Of a stretch of DNA of 5,973 nucleotides, positions 1 through 4,150 are shown piece by piece (the stretch's first letter is position 1; each line of letters starts with the position of its first letter). Below the pieces are notes generated by a model. It did no database searches and was not told the DNA's origin. It saw nothing but the letters and a program-made list of their open reading frames with translations. The stretch is from Paracoccaceae bacterium (GTDB taxonomy: Bacteria; Pseudomonadota; Alphaproteobacteria; Rhodobacterales; Rhodobacteraceae): the NCBI GenBank assembly GCA_023254015.1, contig JALQYS010000234.1:1-5973 (forward strand), in the 5' to 3' direction. The position numbers and the translations under genes are program-made.

Positions 1-560
1 ATCTGGACGGCACGATCCGCGCCACCGCCGAACATGGCTGGCTGGATGTGCAGACCCGTCCCGAACGGCGCAATGCGGTGAAGGTGCTCTTGTTTCTGGA
101 CGTCGGCGGCAGCATGGACCCTTACGTTCAGGTCATGGAAGAGCTGTTTTCGGCCGCGCGCGCCGAATTCAAGCATCTGGTGCCGTTCTACTTTCACAAC
201 TGCCTTTATGAAGGCGTCTGGCGCGACAATGCCCGGCGCTGGGACGCGCAGCTGCCCACGGCCGAGGTGCTGCGCACCTATGGCGCGGATTACAAATGCA
301 TCTTCGTGGGCGACGCCAGCATGAGCCCCTATGAGATCTTGCATCCCGGCGGCGCGAACGAACACTGGAACCCCGAGGCCGGTCAGGTCTGGCTCAACCG
401 GGCCTGCACGCAGTGGCCGAACCATCTGTGGATCAACCCGGTGCCCGAACAGCACTGGCAGTATACCCCCTCAATCCGCCTGATCCGCGACATTTTTGGG
501 GGCCAGATGGTTCCGATGACGCTGGAAGGCATCGGACGCGGCATCAAGGCGTTGCGTTAG
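1..560 (+). CDS. VWA domain-containing protein, CoxE-like (C-terminal part; 5' end outside window)
   Basis: The reading frame is open from the first bases of the window (codons in phase from position 3) and ends at TAG 558-560, giving about 185 visible residues. A GTG at 48 is in frame, but the coding sequence clearly continues upstream of it, so this is a 3' fragment. Visible features are a hydrophobic strand VKVLLFLDV followed by DVGGSMD (codons from about 99). This is the metal-ion-dependent adhesion site of a von Willebrand A domain, in the D-x-G-G-S form rather than the usual D-x-S-x-S. Further on come FYFHNCLYEGVW and IFVGDASMSPYEI, which I recognise from the COG3825-type CoxE-like VWA family. 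Such proteins often act with MoxR-type AAA+ ATPases, but none is visible here. No signal peptide can be judged because the N-terminus is missing. The stop lies 7 bp before the M48 peptidase start, so co-transcription is likely. The VWA assignment is firm; the cellular role is unknown. Confidence 0.88.
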   Translation, partial: LDGTIRATAEHGWLDVQTRPERRNAVKVLLFLDVGGSMDPYVQVMEELFSAARAEFKHLVPFYFHNCLYEGVWRDNARRWDAQLPTAEVLRTYGADYKCIFVGDASMSPYEILHPGGANEHWNPEAGQVWLNRACTQWPNHLWINPVPEQHWQYTPSIRLIRDIFGGQMVPMTLEGIGRGIKALR

Positions 561-567
561 CAGCCCA

Positions 568-587
568 ATGCCCCATATCTGGGGCAT
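568..587 (+). repeat. Inverted repeat spanning the M48 start codons
   Basis: ATGCCCC (568-574) and GGGGCAT (581-587) are perfect 7-bp complements around a 6-nt loop, ATATCT. The first candidate start codon (568-570) is the outer 5' end of the stem. The second (586-588) begins in the 3' arm. In mRNA this could hide both starts unless ribosomes arriving from the VWA stop at 558-560 open it. The base pairing is read directly; the regulatory role is inferred. Confidence 0.5.
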
Positions 588-1278
588 GTTGCTGAAACTC
601 GCCCCGTTCCTTCTGGCCATCGGCTATGCCCTTTTGATGCTGCGCTTTTCGGTCTGGCAGACCCGGCGGATGCTGCAGGCCAATTCGCGCCCGCTGGTCG
701 ATGCGGAAATCAACGCGCTGGCCAAAAGACTGGCCGCCGCGCTGGACCTGCCAGAGATCCAGCTGCGGGTGTTCGAGATCGACGCGGTGAATGGCCTGGC
801 CTCGCCCGATGGGCATATCTTCCTGACACGGGGGTTTCTGGCAGCCCGGGCGCGCGGGGCGGTCACCAGCGAAGAGCTTGCCAGCGTCATCGCGCATGAG
901 CTGGGGCATGTCGCACTTGGCCATATCCGGCGGCGGATGATCGATTTCACCGGGCAGAACGCGGTCTTTGTGGTGCTGTCGGCCTTTCTGAACCGGTTCT
1001 TGCCCTTCATCGGCATCTGGATCGCCAATCTGATCTCCACCGCGCTGATGGCGCGGCTGTCGCGCCGCGACGAATTCGAGGCCGACGCCTATGCCAGCGC
1101 CCTGCTGACCAAGGCTGGAATCGGCACGGCACCGCAAAAGTCGCTGTTTCTCAAGTTGGACCGGCTGACCGGCGCGCCGGGGGCCGAGATTCCGGTCTGG
1201 CTGCGCAGCCACCCGAAAGTGGCCGAACGTATTGCCGCGATCGAGGCGATGGAGGCGCGCTGGGGCACGGCGGGCTGA
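568..1278 (+). CDS. M48 family metallopeptidase, HtpX/Ste24-like, membrane-anchored
   Basis: This is a 236-residue zinc endopeptidase. Residues about 8-27 form a hydrophobic N-terminal anchor followed by positive charges (QTRRML). The zinc-binding motif HELGH is at residues 110-114, inside VIAHELGHVALGH. A second hydrophobic stretch (about 131-160) separates it from SRRDEFEADAYA, where E169 should be the third zinc ligand and D173 the conserved acid. The C-terminal SHPKVAERIAAIE fits the family's HP-x(4)-RI ending. E. coli HtpX has about 293 residues, so this is a compact relative; I would not call it htpX. Family knowledge suggests degradation or processing of membrane or periplasmic proteins, but the substrate is unknown. 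The start is uncertain: ATG 568 and ATG 586 (Met7) are in frame and neither has a good Shine-Dalgarno, so translation may be coupled to the VWA gene ending at 560. Both starts lie in a hairpin (568-587). Confidence 0.92.
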   Translation: MPHIWGMLLKLAPFLLAIGYALLMLRFSVWQTRRMLQANSRPLVDAEINALAKRLAAALDLPEIQLRVFEIDAVNGLASPDGHIFLTRGFLAARARGAVTSEELASVIAHELGHVALGHIRRRMIDFTGQNAVFVVLSAFLNRFLPFIGIWIANLISTALMARLSRRDEFEADAYASALLTKAGIGTAPQKSLFLKLDRLTGAPGAEIPVWLRSHPKVAERIAAIEAMEARWGTAG

Positions 1279-1292
1279 CGCGCCCATGTGCG

Positions 1293-1307
1293 CGCGGGGG
1301 CCCCGCG
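1293..1307. terminator. GC inverted repeat between convergent genes, possible shared terminator
   Basis: CGCGGGG (1293-1299) and CCCCGCG (1301-1307) are perfect arms around one central G. The repeat lies in the 44-bp gap between the M48 stop (1278) and the stop of the convergent PIN gene (1323). It could act in both directions. No T-run follows on either strand, and a real RNA hairpin would lose pairs to form a loop, so this is at best a Rho-assisted or weak intrinsic terminator. Confidence 0.3.
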
Positions 1308-1322
1308 GGCCAACCCGTCGGA

Positions 1323-1871
1323 TCAGCCGGCCGCCTGCATCGCCTTGCCCAGCCGCCGCAACTGGGCGCGCTTCATCAGCGATTTCAGGGGAATGACCTC
1401 GCCCAGCATCCGCTGTGCCGTGGCATGGACATCGGCCACCACCTGCGCCACCTCGCCCGGGTGCTGGGCATGAAGCTGACACAAGAGCTGATCAGGGTCG
1501 AGGCGGATCAGCCCCTCATCGGCCAGAACGGGCCGGGGAAAATCCTGCGCATTGAAGGTGATGATGGCATCGGCCTGCGCGGCGATGGCCACGGCCAGCA
1601 CATGCACATCGGCCGGATCGGGCAGCAAGAGCCGCGCCTCGATGTTGGGCTGCGCGCGGGTCATGGCCTGTGGAAAGGCAAGACGGACCAGGGTGGCCTG
1701 CGCCTCGGCTTCAATCGCCGCGACCTCGCCCAGCTTGGCCGTGGCGCGCACCCATTCGCAAAGGATCCGCTCGGACCAGACCGGCTGATAAAGCCCGCGC
1801 GCAGCAACCCCCAGCAGGATTTCCCGCAGCACGGTGGGAAACAGCACGCAGGCGTCAAGAACCGCCTTCAC
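1323..1871 (-). CDS. PIN-domain protein, probable ribonuclease (RSP_2648-like family)
   Basis: This 182-residue protein begins MKAVLDACVLFPTVLREILL, the first strand of a PIN domain with acidic residue D6. Other expected acidic positions are E39 in CEWVRA and D85/D88 in DPADVHVLAVAIA. The typical TFNAQDFP (T105 to P112) follows. The set of metal-binding acids therefore looks intact and consistent with an active Mg2+/Mn2+-dependent ribonuclease. About 60 residues beyond the core make it longer than VapC toxins of about 130 residues. The start is GTG (plus-strand CAC 1869-1871), chosen because GAGGAG sits about 7 nt upstream. It lies 75 bp downstream of the RNA methyltransferase and probably shares its transcript. 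No antitoxin-sized gene lies beside it, so a simple VapBC module is unlikely. From memory, NCBI names a rhodobacterial family RSP_2648 for such proteins, next to an RSP_2647 methyltransferase family. The target RNA is unknown. Confidence 0.88.
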   Translation of the reverse strand: MKAVLDACVLFPTVLREILLGVAARGLYQPVWSERILCEWVRATAKLGEVAAIEAEAQATLVRLAFPQAMTRAQPNIEARLLLPDPADVHVLAVAIAAQADAIITFNAQDFPRPVLADEGLIRLDPDQLLCQLHAQHPGEVAQVVADVHATAQRMLGEVIPLKSLMKRAQLRRLGKAMQAAG

Positions 1872-1876
1872 GCCGC

Positions 1877-1883
1877 ACTCCTC
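1877..1883 (-). promoter_or_regulatory. Ribosome binding site of the PIN gene
   Basis: On the minus strand GAGGAGT lies about 7 nt before the GTG start at 1871, which supports this non-ATG start. The same bases are the 3' arm of a possible stem with 1933-1939, so ribosome access could be controlled by folding of the intergenic RNA. Confidence 0.65.
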
Positions 1884-1939
1884 GGGCGCTGCGCTTCTCG
1901 TCGTGGGCTGCCGACGAGCCGAAGAAATCGGACGAGGAG
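1878..1939 (-). promoter_or_regulatory. Nested inverted repeats in the methyltransferase-PIN gap (possible SD-sequestering structure)
   Basis: Read as minus-strand RNA, CTCCTCG (1939-1933) just after the methyltransferase stop is the exact complement of CGAGGAG (1884-1878), which contains the PIN Shine-Dalgarno. Nested inside are CTCGTCG (1918-1912) and CGACGAG (1903-1897), a second perfect 7-bp stem with an 8-nt loop. Pairing both would close the gap into one long arm with an internal loop and hide the PIN ribosome binding site. A GACGAG copy at 1931-1936 offers an alternative partner for the inner arm, so two folds may compete. The complementarity is observed; control of translation is inference. 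Confidence 0.45.
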
Positions 1940-1946
1940 GCGCGCG

Positions 1947-3176
1947 TCAGCCATCCAGATGGAACACCAGCGCCTTGAGATATCCGCTTTCGGCCAGTTG
2001 CGGCAGAACCGGGTGATCTGGCCCGGCAAAGCCGGTGTGGATGATCTGCCCCCGCCGCCCGCCGCGCCCGATGCCGCGCGCGCAGGCATTGCGGAAAGAG
2101 GTCAGATCGGCGGCATGGCTGCAGGAGCACAACACCAGATAGCCCCCCGGCGCGACCAGGGGCGCGGCCAGACGGGCGATGCGTTCATAGGCACGCAGAC
2201 CCGCCTCCAGCGCGGGCTTGGCCGGCGCAAAGGCGGGCGGGTCGCAGATCACCAGATCAAAGCGCGCGCCCTCGGCCCCCAACGCCTCCAGCACCTCGAA
2301 GGCATCGCCCTGACGGGTGGTGAACCGCTCGCCAAAGCCCGAAGCCGTGGCCCCCTGCCCCGCCAGCGCCAGCGCGGCGGCCGAGGCATCGACAGCCAGC
2401 GCCGATTGCGCCCCGCCGGCCAGCGCCGCCAGCGCAAAGCCGCCGACATGGGTGAAGACGTCCAGCACGCGCGCGCGCCTGGCCAGACGGGCGGCAAAGG
2501 CATGGTTCGGGCGCTGGTCATAGAAGAGACCGGTTTTCTGCCCGCCCATCAGGTCGGCCATATAGGTGGCGCCGTTCATCGGCACGGCGATGGGCGCGTC
2601 GATCTGGCCTGCCACCAGCGCGGTCTCTTCGGCCAGCCCCTCCAGCCCGCGCGCCCGGCCGGTGCCATTCTTGACCACCCGGCGCACCCCGGTCACCCGG
2701 CACAGCGCGGCCAGCAGCAGATCGAAATGCGCCTCGGCCCAGGCGGCGTTGGGCTGGATCACGGCGGCATCTCCGAACCGGTCGATCACCACGCCCGGCA
2801 GGCCATCCGCCTCGGCATGGATCAGCCGGTAGAAGGGCGCGTCGAACAGCCGCTCGCGCAGCGCAAGCGCCCGCGTCAGCCGGGCCGCAAACCAGGCCTC
2901 GTCAATCACCGCCTCGGGGTCGCGGTCCAGCATCCGGGCGATGATTCTGGATTTGGTGTTGACGGTGACAAGGCCCAGGGGTCGCCGCTCGCCATCTTCC
3001 AGCACCGCCAGCGCGCCAGGGGCAAGGCCCTGCGTGCGCCGGTCGGTGACCAGCTCGTCGGAATAGACCCAAGGGAAGCCGTGGCGAATCGCCCGGGCCT
3101 CGGCCTTGGGTTTCAGGCGGACCACGGGGCGGCTGCGCGGGGCGGGCTCGTCATGCGAAGAAGGGGAGGTCATCAT
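1947..3176 (-). CDS. Class I SAM-dependent RNA methyltransferase, RlmI-like (PUA + methyltransferase; RSP_2647-like family)
   Basis: This is a 409-residue protein. Residues about 18-95 form the N-terminal PUA-type RNA-binding region (LKPKAEARAIRHGFPWVYSDE). Then come EADGLPGVVIDRFG (122-135) and GGQKTGLFYDQRPN (211-224), both hallmarks of the RlmI/YccW family. The Rossmann methyltransferase domain has SAM motif I at VLDVFTHVGGF (237-247), the acidic residue of motif II at D263, motif IV DPPAFA (312-317) and motif VI LCSCSH (349-354), where C352 is the probable catalytic cysteine. Members make 5-methylcytosine; E. coli RlmI modifies C1962 of 23S rRNA. The exact target here is inferred, so I give no symbol. 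Tandem ATGs lie at 3176 and 3173. AAGGGGAGG (3187-3179) is only 2 nt from the first but 5 nt from the second, so 3173 may be the true start. An in-frame TAA just upstream excludes a longer protein. The start sits within a 27-bp palindrome. It is probably co-transcribed with the lipoprotein upstream and PIN gene downstream. Confidence 0.93.
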   Translation of the reverse strand: MMTSPSSHDEPAPRSRPVVRLKPKAEARAIRHGFPWVYSDELVTDRRTQGLAPGALAVLEDGERRPLGLVTVNTKSRIIARMLDRDPEAVIDEAWFAARLTRALALRERLFDAPFYRLIHAEADGLPGVVIDRFGDAAVIQPNAAWAEAHFDLLLAALCRVTGVRRVVKNGTGRARGLEGLAEETALVAGQIDAPIAVPMNGATYMADLMGGQKTGLFYDQRPNHAFAARLARRARVLDVFTHVGGFALAALAGGAQSALAVDASAAALALAGQGATASGFGERFTTRQGDAFEVLEALGAEGARFDLVICDPPAFAPAKPALEAGLRAYERIARLAAPLVAPGGYLVLCSCSHAADLTSFRNACARGIGRGGRRGQIIHTGFAGPDHPVLPQLAESGYLKALVFHLDG

Positions 3177-3187
3177 GACCTCCCCTT
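3161..3187. repeat. 27-bp near-perfect palindrome over the methyltransferase RBS and start
   Basis: AAGGGGAGGTCAT (3161-3173) is the exact reverse complement of 3175-3187, with one central base at 3174. In the minus-strand mRNA the Shine-Dalgarno AAGGGGAGG pairs with codons 3-5 and both AUGs fall at the tip. A folded RNA would have a stem of about 10-12 bp and a small loop. It lies 30 bp past the lipoprotein stop (3217), so it might instead attenuate transcription, though no clear U-run follows. As DNA it could also bind a dimeric protein. Confidence 0.75.
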
Positions 3188-3216
3188 ACCCTGTTTGCTG
3201 CCGGGCGAAAAGCCGC

Positions 3217-3903
3217 TTACTGAGAGACCAGCACCACCGGCGTCGCCAGCCGCGACACGATCATCTCTTGCGTGGCCGGGGCCGAAAGCTCGCGCCGGAT
3301 GACCTGCGCCAGCCGCTCGACGGTCACCACGCGCTGCGTGCGCCCGGCCTCATCCTCGGCAATCGCCGCCGCCCCGCCCGAGGCCTTCACATCCGCCACA
3401 ACCTCGCGCGGGCCATCCAGAACCGCCCCCGTGACCACGTCGCGCACGGTCAGGAGAAAGCGCATCTCATGCACGCCGCCGATCGTGTAGCGGGTCTTTT
3501 CGGTCAGCGCATGAAAGCGCGTCACCTGCACCTCGATATCCACCTTGCGGCCCTTCTGCATGGCGGCGGTGCCATTTGCCATAGCCTCTTCGAAGATCCG
3601 GGCCACCTGCAGGTGGCGGTCGCCGCGCGGCTCTCCGCGCCAGACGATATCGGCCCTCGGCTTGAAGGTATTGGCCTCGGACACCTTCAGCGTCCGGGGC
3701 ACGGTCACGCGGATCGCCTCGACATCGAATTGCGCCATCAGATAAACCGCCTCAGGGTCAACCGGCGTGCCGGTCGATTGCGAGGTGGCGCCGGAAAGAT
3801 CGCCGGTCACCGACGTGCCGCGCGTGGCCGGATCATGGGCCGACACGCAGGCCGACAGGCCCAAGGCGACGAGAATCATGGACAGGCGGCGAAGCGAGGT
3901 CAT
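3217..3903 (-). CDS. Putative outer-membrane lipoprotein (possibly DUF6778-like)
   Basis: This 228-residue protein has a lipoprotein signal peptide: positive residues R5-R6, a hydrophobic core (LSMILVALGL), and lipobox L16-S17-A18-C19. Mature Cys19 should be lipidated. Residue +2 is Val rather than Asp, which suggests Lol transport to the outer membrane, facing the periplasm. A Ser/Thr/Gly-rich linker (about 20-48) leads to an alpha/beta domain with VEAIRVTVPRTLKV, WRGEPRGDRHLQVARIFEEA, KVDIEVQVTRFHAL and MRFLLTVRDVVTG. I recall Rhodobacterales lipoproteins of this size and pattern grouped as DUF6778, but could not check this. No catalytic motif is visible and the function is unknown. The frame is open upstream to 4191, but ATG 3903 is chosen because GAAAGGG lies 7 nt before it and a proper signal peptide starts there. 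It is first in the minus-strand cluster, 40 bp before the methyltransferase and divergent from edd. Confidence 0.88.
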   Translation of the reverse strand: MTSLRRLSMILVALGLSACVSAHDPATRGTSVTGDLSGATSQSTGTPVDPEAVYLMAQFDVEAIRVTVPRTLKVSEANTFKPRADIVWRGEPRGDRHLQVARIFEEAMANGTAAMQKGRKVDIEVQVTRFHALTEKTRYTIGGVHEMRFLLTVRDVVTGAVLDGPREVVADVKASGGAAAIAEDEAGRTQRVVTVERLAQVIRRELSAPATQEMIVSRLATPVVLVSQ

Positions 3904-3910
3904 GCTGGAA

Positions 3911-3917
3911 CCCTTTC
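3911..3917 (-). promoter_or_regulatory. Ribosome binding site of the lipoprotein gene
   Basis: Minus-strand GAAAGGG lies 7 nt upstream of the ATG at 3903. It decides between this start and longer in-frame possibilities up to 4191, which would place the signal peptide inside the protein and run through the edd operator. Confidence 0.6.
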
Positions 3918-4062
3918 TTGAGTGGCCCCCCACAGGCTTGTTGTGGTTAATGTCCCCGGAATGTGGCCGCTTTGCGCCGTGATCTGTGCATTTTGGGGGA
4001 ATCAGCCCCTTTGACCCGCTCTTTGGACTTGCTGCAGGGGCAGGCCCTGTGCAACAAAATCG

Positions 4063-4074
4063 GTTAGCGCTAAC
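4063..4074. promoter_or_regulatory. LacI-family operator upstream of edd (probable CceR-type site)
   Basis: GTTAGCGCTAAC is a perfect 12-bp palindrome with the central CG typical of LacI/GalR-family operators; the symmetry ends at both flanks. It lies 77 bp before the edd start and 160 bp from the divergent lipoprotein start. In Rhodobacter sphaeroides the LacI-family regulator CceR controls Entner-Doudoroff and central carbon genes and responds to 6-phosphogluconate, the substrate of Edd. That makes CceR the natural candidate, although I assign the motif from memory and the regulator gene is not in the window. Confidence 0.75.
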
Positions 4075-4090
4075 ATATTCTGCCAGGGTT

Positions 4091-4120
4091 TTGACAGACG
4101 ACCGCCCGGCCTTTTCCGGC
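4091..4120 (+). promoter_or_regulatory. Candidate edd promoter (consensus -35, weak -10)
   Basis: A perfect TTGACA at 4091-4096 lies 16 bp downstream of the operator. No convincing -10 hexamer is found at the 16-18 bp spacing, where the sequence is GC-rich (TTTCCGG region, 4113-4119). In alphaproteobacteria -35 boxes are often better conserved than -10 boxes, so this remains plausible. The AT-rich CATATT at 4074-4079, abutting the operator, is an alternative -10 for a promoter that the repressor would cover directly, but its -35 is poor. Confidence 0.35.
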
Positions 4121-4142
4121 CGATCCATCACGACTTCCAGAC

Positions 4143-4148
4143 GAGGGG
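4143..4148 (+). promoter_or_regulatory. Ribosome binding site of edd
   Basis: GAGGGG lies just upstream of ATG 4151 with a short 2-nt spacer. It supports 4151 over the open frame that extends back to 3986, which would run through the operator and add 55 residues with no counterpart in Edd proteins. Confidence 0.5.
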
Positions 4149-4150
4149 CC

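Noticed and set aside
72..82. Position in GTG-started frame (48) as the true start of the VWA gene
   Set aside because: The same frame is open and codes plausible protein from position 3 onward, and the family is much longer than 170 residues, so the gene begins upstream of the window.
544..1482. 312-residue open frame on the minus strand opposite the M48 peptidase
   Set aside because: It overlaps the peptidase, which has all its zinc-site motifs, and also runs into the PIN gene's 3' end; low-complexity Arg/Gly/Gln composition marks it as a shadow frame.
1323..1871. PIN gene as the toxin of a classic VapBC toxin-antitoxin pair
   Set aside because: No small antitoxin frame lies directly upstream; the neighbour is a 409-residue methyltransferase, and the protein is longer than typical VapC toxins.
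1933..1939. CTCCTCG in the methyltransferase-PIN gap as part of a rhodobacterial small RNA with a CUCCUCCC loop motif
   Set aside because: The motif does not match fully, it falls in a stem rather than a loop, and no promoter or terminator for an independent small RNA is visible.
2468..2478. Alternating CG run, possible Z-DNA or simple repeat
   Set aside because: It is only 11 nt long and is explained by Arg/Ala codons (RRAR) in the methyltransferase.
1425..3302. 625-residue open frame on the plus strand opposite the PIN and methyltransferase genes
   Set aside because: It is antisense to two well-supported genes, its translation is rich in Gly, Arg, Gln and His with no recognisable domain, and long open antisense frames are expected in GC-rich DNA.
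3996..4013. GGGG/CCCC hairpin followed by TTT in the divergent intergenic region, considered as a terminator
   Set aside because: The stem has only 4 pairs, and no plus-strand gene ends upstream that would need it.
3986..4150. N-terminal extension of edd from an ATG at 3986
   Set aside because: It would read through the operator and TTGACA box and add residues with no counterpart in Edd; ATG 4151 has an adjacent GAGGGG and gives the family's usual length.
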